NCBI GenBank assembly: GCA_902768065.1
Contig: CACXJP010000036.1
Span: forward strand, 1-15,363
Origin: an uncultured Erysipelotrichaceae bacterium
Lineage (GTDB): Bacteria; Bacillota_I; Bacilli_A; RF39; UBA660
DNA length: 15,363 nucleotides
Direction of reading: 5' to 3'
Shown here: in pieces, positions 6,429 to 13,607 of the stretch
Layout of the letters: every line of letters starts with the position of its first letter
How positions within the stretch are numbered: position 1 is the stretch's first letter
Translations under genes and position numbers: made by a program
Notes under the pieces: generated by a model
Told to the model about the DNA's origin: nothing
Databases searched by the model: none
The model's input: the letters and a program-made list of their open reading frames with translations, nothing else

Positions 6429-8201
6429 ATGATGGTTCAATTTGATGTCAAGCGTGTACAAAAAGGAACCGAAAGTTTCATGGTGTCTTTTGACTTTAAT
6501 AAGACACCCGTAACTCAAATAGCTGATTATATTATAATTGCAGCTTCTAGATTTGGTTCTTCAGATATTCATTTCGATCCAAGAGATAACGGAATGATGG
6601 TAAGGTTTAGGATAGATGGTGATTGTCAAGATTATACTTTTGTTCCTAAAGCTTTTGAAAGAAATCTGACTACTCGTTTAAAACTTTTAGCTAATATGAA
6701 TATTACTGAATCAAGACTTCCTCAAGATGGTGCTATTAAAGGAAACTTTGGAGATCAGTATTTAGATATGCGTGTTTCTTCTTTGCCATTAAATGAAGGA
6801 GAAAAAATAGTTATTCGTATTTTGGATTATTCTCGAAGTCTTGAAGGTATTGATACTTTGGGATTTCATCCAAAAAACTTAGAAAAAGTAAAAAGAATGA
6901 TGGAATTACCAAACGGAATTATTCTAACAACAGGTGCGACTGGTTCTGGTAAATCTACTACTACTTACTCAATTCTACAAGGATTAAATAAACCTGAAAC
7001 AAATATTATTACTGTTGAAGATCCAATAGAAATGAATATTGAAGGTATAAATCAAGTTCAAGTTAATTCTGAAATTGGAATGACATTCGCTGCGGCATTA
7101 CGTTCTATTTTACGTCAGGATCCAAATATTATTCTTATTGGAGAGATTCGTGATTCTGAAACTGCACAAATCGCTGTTCGTGCTTCTATTACTGGACACT
7201 TAGTTTTATCTACTATCCATACAAATAATGCACTTGCAACTGTTGAACGTTTACTTGATATGAATGTTGAAAGATATTTGCTTTCTACTGCCCTATCTGG
7301 AATCATTTCTCAAAGACTTGCTAAAATGTTATGCCCTGATTGTAGATATCAAAGAGATACTACCAAATATGAGAAAAAAGTATTTAAAAAATTTATGAAT
7401 ATGGATGTTCCAAAAGTATGGGATGCTAATCCTAAGGGTTGCGAAAACTGTAGACATGGATATAAAGGGCGTATTGCTCTTCACGAGGTATTAGAGATAG
7501 ATGATAAAATCAGAAATGCATTGAGTAATGAAAAGCTTGATAAAAAAGATCTTGCTAAAATGGTTTACTCTGGGGGAACAATTTCAATGTTACAAGATGC
7601 TCTTATTAAATGTCTTGAAGGAAAAACATCTTTTGAGGAAGTATATAGAAATATTGAGATTGAAAATGAAGATGGGGATAATTATGAATATGAAATGGAG
7701 AATGAGATAAGTAAATCTGTTCCTGCGAGTGTAGTTGCTAGAGTTAGTGATGATTTATTAGAGACTCCTGTATTAGAAGAGAAATCAAGTGTATTTGTAC
7801 CACAAACATTTAGTGCTGCAGATTTTAATGATAGTGCAACTACTACTCAACAAGCAGCAGCTACTCAAACAACTCAACAAACTCAGGTTGCTACTAATCA
7901 ACAACAAGCTGTTCAAGCACAGCCAACATATCCTAGTCAAGTTCAAGCAAGTACATATACTGCTCCACAAACAGCTCAGACTGTACAGACTGCTGTTCCA
8001 CAAGCATATACAACACCAGGTGTTAATACTACTCAGGCAGCACAAAAAGTTACTGTTCCATATGCAAACCAACAACAAGCTCATGCAACTCAATATGCTG
8101 CAACTGGAGGAGCTTATGCTTCACCTACTTCACCTACCGTTCCAGTTCAGCAACAACAATATGCAGTACAAACGCAAACTGCAGCAAGTGTTATTAGTTA
8201 A
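6429..8201 (+). CDS. GspE/PilB/ComGA-type secretion ATPase with long Gln/Thr-rich tail (C-terminally interrupted)
   Basis: This hexameric assembly ATPase powers pseudopilus or type IV pilus extension at the inner face of the membrane. It has the N2-like domain (TQIADYIIIAASRFGSSDIHFDP), Walker A GATGSGKSTT (from residue 169), the Asp-box/Walker B region ILIGEIRDSETAQ, the His-box STIHTNNA, and a zinc-binding tetracysteine (Cys302, Cys305, Cys338, Cys341). It lacks the N-terminal MshEN domain of large PilB proteins and so resembles ComGA. Unlike ComGA it continues after the core (about residue 409) with an acidic linker and about 150 residues of Gln, Thr, Ala and Pro. ATG 6429 (or 6432) is chosen because AAAAGGGG lies just before it; ATG 6396 is possible but poorly served. 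The tail ends at TAA 8199-8201, yet the frame continues sensibly for 18 codons. Confidence 0.93.
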   Translation: MMVQFDVKRVQKGTESFMVSFDFNKTPVTQIADYIIIAASRFGSSDIHFDPRDNGMMVRFRIDGDCQDYTFVPKAFERNLTTRLKLLANMNITESRLPQDGAIKGNFGDQYLDMRVSSLPLNEGEKIVIRILDYSRSLEGIDTLGFHPKNLEKVKRMMELPNGIILTTGATGSGKSTTTYSILQGLNKPETNIITVEDPIEMNIEGINQVQVNSEIGMTFAAALRSILRQDPNIILIGEIRDSETAQIAVRASITGHLVLSTIHTNNALATVERLLDMNVERYLLSTALSGIISQRLAKMLCPDCRYQRDTTKYEKKVFKKFMNMDVPKVWDANPKGCENCRHGYKGRIALHEVLEIDDKIRNALSNEKLDKKDLAKMVYSGGTISMLQDALIKCLEGKTSFEEVYRNIEIENEDGDNYEYEMENEISKSVPASVVARVSDDLLETPVLEEKSSVFVPQTFSAADFNDSATTTQQAAATQTTQQTQVATNQQQAVQAQPTYPSQVQASTYTAPQTAQTVQTAVPQAYTTPGVNTTQAAQKVTVPYANQQQAHATQYAATGGAYASPTSPTVPVQQQQYAVQTQTAASVIS

Positions 8202-8258
8202 CCTCAACAACAATTAAGTTATGTAAATGATGGAACTAGTAAATTAGATAGATTATAA
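8202..8258 (+). pseudogene. In-frame remnant of the ATPase C-terminus after a premature TAA
   Basis: Directly after the TAA at 8199-8201 the same frame reads PQQQLSYVNDGTSKLDRL and then TAA (8256-8258). It begins Gln-rich like the preceding tail and ends in a charged peptide, and the second stop touches the base of the terminator hairpin. This looks like the true end of the gene, with the earlier TAA derived from CAA (Gln) by one C-to-T change, or else used as a leaky stop (TAA is followed by C). A sequencing error or a polymorphism in one strain would look the same. Confidence 0.6.
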
Positions 8259-8290
8259 AAAAATAAACATTATAAAATGTTTATTTTTTT
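8257..8290. terminator. Bidirectional intrinsic terminator between ATPase and tmk
   Basis: A perfect 14-bp inverted repeat, A7TAAACAT (8257-8270) and its complement (8277-8290), has a 6-nt loop. Each direction ends in a run of seven U residues, so it can stop both the rightward ATPase transcript and the leftward tmk transcript. It touches the stop codon of tmk. Confidence 0.9.
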
Positions 8291-8961
8291 TACATACTTT
8301 TGATTATTTTCAATATTTCCTCAGATATATCTTCTATTGGTCTCAATTTATCATTTTTAATACATTCAATTCTATTCCAATTATATAGTTCAGATAATTC
8401 TATATATGCTTTTTCAGCGTTTTTTAAATGTTCTTCAGATTTTTCATGTTCATCAATGGATTCTCTATTTTTTCTTAGTTCAATTGTCTTATCAAATGGA
8501 ACATGTAAGAAAATAGTAATATCTGGTTTTGGTAACTTTAAAAGCCAATATTCTAATTTATCAATCCATTGATACATATCAAATCTATCATCATCATCTA
8601 GGATTTTACTTCCTTGATGTGCCTGATTTGAAGAAGTATATCTATCTAGTATTACATAATATCCCTTATCAATATATTTTTCTATTTGTGGAATATTATA
8701 TTTTCTATCAGCTGCATAGTACAAGCTTGCGACATGTGAATCTACATTTACTGCGCCTTCTTTGAAGAATGATTCAAATATTTCAGGTTTTCCTAAGTAA
8801 GATCCTCCTACTATTTTTCCCGTTGGGGTATCATACATTGGAAAACTAAATCTTTTACATTTCTTTCCGGCTTTTTTTAATTTTTCTTCTAATAACTTTG
8901 ATTGAGTTTCTTTTCCAGAACAATCAGTTCCTTCTATAACAATTACTTTTCCTTTTGGCAT
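8290..8961 (-). CDS. tmk: Thymidylate (dTMP) kinase family protein
   Basis: This 223-residue P-loop kinase would phosphorylate dTMP to dTDP with ATP in dTTP synthesis. It has the nucleotide loop IEGTDCSGKETQ (near residues 9-20), the substrate/DR motif LDRYTSSNQAHQGS, and a PDITIFL strand before the lid region with RKNRE. The P-loop is unusual: the commoner form in bacterial Tmk is GxDGaGKsTQ, and here Cys replaces Gly and Glu-Thr follows the Lys. A related deoxynucleoside monophosphate kinase cannot be excluded. ATG 8961 is chosen because AGGAGG at 8971-8976 is 9 nt away; the in-frame ATG at 8970 abuts the AGGAGG. That ribosome site overlaps the stop of the upstream gene, implying coupling. 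Confidence 0.88.
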   Translation of the reverse strand: MPKGKVIVIEGTDCSGKETQSKLLEEKLKKAGKKCKRFSFPMYDTPTGKIVGGSYLGKPEIFESFFKEGAVNVDSHVASLYYAADRKYNIPQIEKYIDKGYYVILDRYTSSNQAHQGSKILDDDDRFDMYQWIDKLEYWLLKLPKPDITIFLHVPFDKTIELRKNRESIDEHEKSEEHLKNAEKAYIELSELYNWNRIECIKNDKLRPIEDISEEILKIIKSM

Positions 8962-8974
8962 GTATAACATCCTC

Positions 8975-9502
8975 CTATCTTGTTTTTATTTTTATTTCAT
9001 AGGAAATATTTTTTACTGACTTATCATAATTGTCATCTATCCACATAAATAGTTTAAATTTATTATTTTTACTTATTTTACCTTTATATATTATTTTTCC
9101 ATTATCAATAGTTTTCACTGTTGTTTCAAGATTTCCTTCTTTATTTTCATTATCTCTTATTAAATAATATTTTATATATTTTTCATCAATAGTGTTTCCT
9201 GAAGAATATAATGTCACTTCAAATTCTTGATTTTCTTTTCCTTTTACTTCAAAGCTTTTATTACTTTTATTAGTTTGTTTTTTTCCTTTTTCATCATTTT
9301 TCTTGGAAATATCATTTATTCTTAAAACATCTGTTGATTTGGCATTATTAAATGATATATAACTTGCTGTTAGTTCATCAACTCCAGATTGAAGATAATC
9401 TGTTTCAAATATAATATAACCAAAGAAAAATGCTAGCAATACAAAAGATATTGTTATTAATGATAGTTTGTAGATTGATTTTTTTGTATATCTTTTTGTC
9501 AA
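8975..9502 (-). CDS. Small membrane-anchored extracytoplasmic protein, probable beta-sandwich
   Basis: This protein of about 175 residues has a basic N-terminus, one transmembrane helix (about 13-32) and an exported domain. The domain pattern is like surface proteins common in gut Firmicutes, which I recall from memory only: an early SYISF strand, then a DEKGKK stretch before a long strand, and FKLFMWIDDNY near the end. There is no enzyme motif. TTG 9502 fits best because AGGTGA (9514-9509) lies 5 nt upstream. GTG 9511 is in frame but overlaps that ribosome site, and no ATG exists near the N-terminus. It is the first gene of an operon with tmk (gap of 13 nt). The function is unknown. Confidence 0.8.
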   Translation of the reverse strand: MTKRYTKKSIYKLSLITISFVLLAFFFGYIIFETDYLQSGVDELTASYISFNNAKSTDVLRINDISKKNDEKGKKQTNKSNKSFEVKGKENQEFEVTLYSSGNTIDEKYIKYYLIRDNENKEGNLETTVKTIDNGKIIYKGKISKNNKFKLFMWIDDNYDKSVKNISYEIKIKTR

Positions 9503-9522
9503 CGTTTTCACCTTCTATTATT

Positions 9523-9551
9523 ATTTTAACAAATATTTTTGTTTCATACAA
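9523..9551 (-). promoter_or_regulatory. Promoter of the surface protein-tmk operon
   Basis: On the minus strand TTGTAT (9551-9546), 17 nt, then TAAAAT (9528-9523) with upstream TG (TGTTAAAAT). The -35 overlaps the foot of the upstream terminator hairpin. Transcription would start near 9516, immediately before the AGGTGA ribosome site. Confidence 0.5.
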
Positions 9552-9580
9552 TAAAATAAGTGCTAAACACTTATTTTATT
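9550..9580 (-). terminator. Intrinsic terminator of the lepA-to-HD operon
   Basis: A perfect 13-bp stem AATAAAATAAGTG/CACTTATTTTATT has a 5-nt loop, in which the TAG stop of the HD-domain gene (9563-9565) lies. The 3' arm is U-rich, although no long pure U-run follows. Confidence 0.75.
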
Positions 9581-10150
9581 TTCATTATCAAATGGAACTA
9601 TAATACTTTTACGTGATGCAAGGTAATCACACATATGAACAAAGTTCTGATATTTAGTTTTAGGTGGTTCCAAGACCTCATTCCCATTATAGTCTTTTGT
9701 CCATACTCCCATATGAGTTTTAATAACATCATTCATAAATTTTGCATCTTCTTCATTTAATCCTATTTCATCTTTGCTATCAATTATAAAGTTACCCATA
9801 AGGATTGGATGATCAAATCTTGTATACTTTTCTTGATTAATTCCAAGTTTTAAACCATCATGTACTAGAAGAGACATTAACATCAAGTCTTTTTCTCTTG
9901 CAGTATATTTCCCACCAATAGCAGGATTTTCTAGCAAATCAAAACCTATTCTCATTGCAGCTTTTGAATGTCTAAGTAATCCTCCATCACCTAATGCATA
10001 TTCTGGATGATACTTTCCTGTTGAAGATGCTGGTTCATGAAACCAATATTCTGGTAACATGTTTATTATATTTAATAATGCATCTGCATAATCATCATTT
10101 TTTATATAACTTAGTTCATCTAAAAACATTTCTTCTTTTTCTTCATTCAT
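9563..10150 (-). CDS. HD-domain metal-dependent phosphohydrolase-like protein
   Basis: This soluble 195-residue protein has the ordered metal ligands of the HD superfamily: His61 in GLLRHSKAA, His97-Asp98 in LLVHDGLKLG, His114 and His146 as auxiliary histidines, and Asp175 in MCDYLAS. Such proteins hydrolyse phosphate esters, often of nucleotides or cyclic nucleotides. The substrate cannot be assigned, and the overall pattern also occurs in phage HD proteins. It begins 34 nt after hemW. The ribosome site before ATG 10150 is weak (GTGAT), so start confidence is only moderate. A possible extended -10 at 10173-10181 may give it some transcription of its own, and it ends inside a terminator loop. 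Confidence 0.85.
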   Translation of the reverse strand: MNEEKEEMFLDELSYIKNDDYADALLNIINMLPEYWFHEPASSTGKYHPEYALGDGGLLRHSKAAMRIGFDLLENPAIGGKYTAREKDLMLMSLLVHDGLKLGINQEKYTRFDHPILMGNFIIDSKDEIGLNEEDAKFMNDVIKTHMGVWTKDYNGNEVLEPPKTKYQNFVHMCDYLASRKSIIVPFDNENKISV

Positions 10151-10172
10151 ATTATCACTACTTTCTAAATAT

Positions 10173-10181
10173 ATTGTATCA
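10173..10181 (-). promoter_or_regulatory. Possible extended -10 promoter for the HD-domain gene
   Basis: TGATACAAT on the minus strand would place transcription start near 10166, about 16 nt before ATG 10150. No -35 resembling consensus is seen, so this rests on the extended -10 alone. Confidence 0.35.
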
Positions 10182-10184
10182 TAC

Positions 10185-11282
10185 TTAAACTTCTTTTTCG
10201 AGTAATCTAACTATTATCTCATTGCTTATATAGATTTTATCTTCAGGAATAAATAAGTAGTTATCTTTCAATACTAGTAATTTCTCTTCCACCAATTCTC
10301 TATAATCATATTTTTCTATTAATTCTATATTAAACTTTTCTTTATAATCTTTTAAACTAATTCCTTTTAATAATCTTAGTCCCAATATTACTTCATATTC
10401 TTCTATATCGTTTTTACTCAAGTATTCTTTTTCTAATATATATTTATTATTTAAGTAATTTGAGATTGATCTTGTATTTGTTATTCTTTCATCATTGATA
10501 TATGAACTTGCTCCTAGACCAAATCCATAGTATTCCTTATTTTTCCAATAACAATTATTATGTCTAGATTCATATCCTTTTTTTGCAAAATTACTAATCT
10601 CATAGTGAATATAATTATTTTCTTTTAGTTTATTTATGATTAAAGTGTACATACTATAATCTAAATCTTCTGGAATATTTTTTATTTTGTTAATGTATAA
10701 TTTTGTATTTTTTTCAATTATTAAAGAATATGTTGATATATGCTCTATATCAAGAGATAGAATAAATTCTATATCTTCTTTTAAAATATCTAGGGTTTCA
10801 TTTGGTATGGCATAGATTAAATCTACATTTATATTATTAAAGCCTAGACTTTTCATTACTTTTATTTTTTCAATTATATCTTCTTTTCTATTATCTCTTT
10901 CTAGAAAATCTAGATTATTTTTATTAATAGACTCTATTCCTAAACTTAGTCTATTTATACCATACTTCTTATATAGAAGCAGTTTTTCCTTTGTTGTTGA
11001 TGAAAAGTTTCCTTCAATTGTATATTCTATGTTTTTTGTTTTATTTAATTTACCTAGTATTATAAACAATCTTTCTAATTGTCTTATATTTAAACAAGAT
11101 GGAGTCCCTCCACCAATATATATTGTTTCTAATTCTTCATTTTTATATATACTATCTATTTCTTGTTCTAATACATCTAAATATTTATCAACCAGTTCTT
11201 CTTTATAATACATTTTACAGAAGTCACAGTATGAGCATATTTTTTTACAAAAAGGAATATGTATATAACAGTTCTTTATCAT
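10185..11282 (-). CDS. hemW: Radical-SAM heme chaperone HemW (HemN-like)
   Basis: This 365-residue radical SAM protein binds S-adenosylmethionine and a 4Fe-4S cluster through C12-x3-C16-x2-C19. Cys22 follows two residues after the cluster motif, as is usual for HemW. The SAM-binding GGGTPS is at about 57-62, and the C-terminal HemN-type domain is present (LGLRLLKGISL). HemW is now regarded as a heme chaperone and not a coproporphyrinogen dehydrogenase, so older 'oxygen-independent coproporphyrinogen III oxidase' labels would mislead. The start ATG overlaps the stop of the SpoIIID-like gene as ATGA with only a weak ribosome site, so translation is probably coupled. lepA followed by hemW is a known neighbour pair in Bacillus. 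Confidence 0.93.
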   Translation of the reverse strand: MIKNCYIHIPFCKKICSYCDFCKMYYKEELVDKYLDVLEQEIDSIYKNEELETIYIGGGTPSCLNIRQLERLFIILGKLNKTKNIEYTIEGNFSSTTKEKLLLYKKYGINRLSLGIESINKNNLDFLERDNRKEDIIEKIKVMKSLGFNNINVDLIYAIPNETLDILKEDIEFILSLDIEHISTYSLIIEKNTKLYINKIKNIPEDLDYSMYTLIINKLKENNYIHYEISNFAKKGYESRHNNCYWKNKEYYGFGLGASSYINDERITNTRSISNYLNNKYILEKEYLSKNDIEEYEVILGLRLLKGISLKDYKEKFNIELIEKYDYRELVEEKLLVLKDNYLFIPEDKIYISNEIIVRLLEKEV

Positions 11283-11728
11283 TTTGTTCTTCTTATCAAT
11301 TCTTCTGTTGTTATATCATGAATGTTTGCTTCTGCTAAAATATCAAGTTTATCTCTTAGCTCTTTACTAACTAAATCACTATGAACAACTTCATATATTG
11401 TTGATTTCGGAATTTTGAATTCTTCTTCTGCATCTTTGTAAGATAAAGCTTTTGTTATGATTGCATTAGCCATTTTCTCTGCTTGTTCTTTAGTAAAATG
11501 AGAATGTGACTTGCCTACTTGTCCACCTTTTATTCTACCTATTTGTTGTGCAGTTTCTTGTTTTTCTAATACTTTTTTATGTAAATTTTCAGTTATTTTT
11601 TGTAATCTCTTAAAATGTAGTTGAAGAGTTCTTTTGGATATTCCTAAATCTTTAGCTGTTTCTTCTACAGTTTTATTATTTGATACATATTCTTTTGCTT
11701 CTTTAACAATTATATTATCATCTATCAT
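11279..11728 (-). CDS. SpoIIID-like DNA-binding protein with two tandem helix-turn-helix units
   Basis: This 149-residue basic protein resembles B. subtilis SpoIIID, a small sporulation transcription factor, twice over. The first unit (about 5-76) has NNKTVEETAKDLGISKRTLQ as helix-turn-helix, then a basic tail with GRIKGGQVGK that parallels the SpoIIID segment after its helix-turn-helix. The second unit (about 82-138) has LSYKDAEEEFKIPKSTIYEV and a helix like the one following in SpoIIID. The Bacillus protein, as I recall it, is about 93 residues with one such unit. The start ATG 11728 has AGGAG (11736-11740) seven nt upstream, overlapping the lepA end; an upstream in-frame ATG at 11785 lies inside lepA and has no site. 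It sits between lepA and hemW. The target genes are unknown. Confidence 0.8.
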   Translation of the reverse strand: MIDDNIIVKEAKEYVSNNKTVEETAKDLGISKRTLQLHFKRLQKITENLHKKVLEKQETAQQIGRIKGGQVGKSHSHFTKEQAEKMANAIITKALSYKDAEEEFKIPKSTIYEVVHSDLVSKELRDKLDILAEANIHDITTEELIRRTK

Positions 11729-11732
11729 ATTT

Positions 11733-13526
11733 TTACTCCTTTGTAGAAAGAATTGAAAGGAAAGCTTCCTGTGGTACTTCAACACTTCCTATTTGTTTCA
11801 TTCTCTTTTTTCCTTCTTTTTGTTTCTCTAATAATTTTTTCTTTCTAGTTACATCTCCACCATAACATTTTGCAAGAACATCTTTTCTTAGAGCTCTAAC
11901 TGTTTCTCTTGCAATTACGTGCATGCCTATAGCTGCTTGAATTGGAACTTCAAATAATTGTCTTGGAATTATTTCTTTTAATTTTTCTGTTACTAGTCGT
12001 CCTCTTTTGTAGGCAAAATCTTTGTGAACAATTACACTTAAGGCATCTACTATTTCTCCATTTAATAAGATATCCATTTTTACTAAATTACTTTCTTTGT
12101 ATCCAATAACTTCATAATCAAATGACGCATATCCTTTTGTGGATGATTTTAATCTATCAAAGAAATCATAAACTATTTCTGATAATGGTAACTCATAATT
12201 AATTGTTACTCTTTCAGTATCTAAATAATCAATATTTAAAAATGTCCCTCTTTTATCTTGGCATAATTCCATTAGTGGTCCAATATATTCACTTGGTGTG
12301 AAAATACTACATTTTACATATGGTTCATATGTCTTTGAAATAAGTTCTCTTTTAGGCATCTTTGTTGGACTGTCCACTTTTATTTTTGTTTTATCAGTTA
12401 ACTCTACTTCATAAACAACTGAAGGTGAAGTTGCGATTAAGTCTATTCCAAATTCTCTTTCTATTCTCTCTTCAACAATTTCCATATGGAGTAATCCTAG
12501 GAAACCACATCTAAATCCAAAACCTAAAGCTTTTGATGTTTCTGGTTCAAAGGTTAAGGCTGCATCATTTAATTTTAATTTATTTAGCGCTTCTCTTAAA
12601 TCTTCAAATTTACTTGATTCAATTGGATATAATCCACAATATACAGTTGGTTTCATTGGTTTATATCCAGGAAGAGCAATATCAGCCGGATCATCATTTA
12701 GAGTAATTGTATCTCCTACATGAACATCACTAATACTTTTAATTGATGCGAACAAGTATCCTACTTCTCCTGCTCTTAGTACATCTACTTCTTTTTCTTT
12801 AGGATTATTAATAGATAGCCCTACTACATCATATATAGCATTAGTTTCCATCATTTTAATAATATCACCTTTATGTACTTCACCATCTACGACTCTAATA
12901 CTTGTAATAACCCCTCTATATGAATCAAATAAACTATCAAAGATTAAAGCTTTTAGCTTTGATTTTCTATCACCTTTTGGTGCAGGGATTACATCTATTA
13001 TTTTGCGTAGCAATTCTTCTACTCCTACACCAGTCTTGGCACTAGTTAAAACTATATCTTTTTTATCAAAGCCAATATTCTCTAACTCAGTAATTACTTT
13101 ATCTGGGTCAGCACTTGGTAGATCAATTTTATTTATAACAGGTATTACTGTTAAATTATTATCTAAAGCTAAATATAAATTTGCTAGAGTTTGAGCTTCT
13201 ACTCCTTGAGCAGCATCTACTACTAAAATTGCTCCTTCACAGGCAGCAAGTGATCTTGATACCTCATACGAAAAATCCACATGTCCTGGAGTATCTATTA
13301 AATTAAGTTGATAGGTATCATTATTGTATTTATGAGAAAGCTGTACTGCATTCAACTTAATAGTAATTCCTCTTTCTCTTTCTAAATCCATAGAGTCTAG
13401 CATTTGACTCTTTAGTTCTCTTTTATCAATTGCACCAGTTAATTCTAGTATTCTATCTGCAAGTGTACTTTTACCATGATCTATGTGGGCAATTATACAA
13501 AAATTTCTGATGTTTTCTTCTTTCAT
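11733..13526 (-). CDS. lepA: Elongation factor 4 (LepA), back-translocating ribosomal GTPase
   Basis: This 597-residue translational GTPase has typical LepA length. The GTP-binding motifs are AHIDHGKS (13-20), DTPGHVDF (78-85) and NKIDLPSAD (132-140). EF-G-like domains follow, with the LepA signatures [14 protein letters not shown] and [18 protein letters not shown], and the C-terminal domain ends KMKQIG-like, VEVPQEAF. It acts on ribosomes stalled or mispositioned under stress. ATG 13526 is chosen because AGGAGG (13533-13538) is 6 nt upstream; the in-frame ATG at 13544 lies upstream of that site. It is the first gene of a four-gene operon with the SpoIIID-like gene, hemW and the HD gene. Confidence 0.98.
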   Translation of the reverse strand: MKEENIRNFCIIAHIDHGKSTLADRILELTGAIDKRELKSQMLDSMDLERERGITIKLNAVQLSHKYNNDTYQLNLIDTPGHVDFSYEVSRSLAACEGAILVVDAAQGVEAQTLANLYLALDNNLTVIPVINKIDLPSADPDKVITELENIGFDKKDIVLTSAKTGVGVEELLRKIIDVIPAPKGDRKSKLKALIFDSLFDSYRGVITSIRVVDGEVHKGDIIKMMETNAIYDVVGLSINNPKEKEVDVLRAGEVGYLFASIKSISDVHVGDTITLNDDPADIALPGYKPMKPTVYCGLYPIESSKFEDLREALNKLKLNDAALTFEPETSKALGFGFRCGFLGLLHMEIVEERIEREFGIDLIATSPSVVYEVELTDKTKIKVDSPTKMPKRELISKTYEPYVKCSIFTPSEYIGPLMELCQDKRGTFLNIDYLDTERVTINYELPLSEIVYDFFDRLKSSTKGYASFDYEVIGYKESNLVKMDILLNGEIVDALSVIVHKDFAYKRGRLVTEKLKEIIPRQLFEVPIQAAIGMHVIARETVRALRKDVLAKCYGGDVTRKKKLLEKQKEGKKRMKQIGSVEVPQEAFLSILSTKE

Positions 13527-13548
13527 ACTAGACCTCCTAAACATAGTT

Positions 13549-13557
13549 ATTATATCA
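13549..13557 (-). promoter_or_regulatory. Extended -10 promoter of the lepA operon
   Basis: TGATATAAT (13557-13549) on the minus strand predicts transcription start near 13542, about 16 nt before ATG 13526. The -35 position (about 13572-13577, TATCAC) is poor and falls inside the hairpin of the preceding terminator, so termination and initiation signals interlock here. Confidence 0.55.
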
Positions 13558-13583
13558 CAAGAAAAGCACTAGTGATAGTGCTT
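13558..13583 (-). terminator. Intrinsic terminator downstream of the 13608-14609 gene
   Basis: A perfect 8-bp stem AAGCACTA/TAGTGCTT (13564-13583) with a tetraloop is followed on the minus strand by UUCUU. It has more GC than the surrounding DNA. Confidence 0.8.
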
Positions 13584-13607
13584 ATATTACGTATTTTATG
13601 AATTTAT

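Noticed and set aside
7785..8217. Long open frames on both strands over the ATPase tail
   Set aside because: They are created by repeated CAA, CAG and ACT codons of the real frame; they give Leu/Lys/Gln or Cys/Ser/Leu low-complexity peptides and have no ribosome sites.
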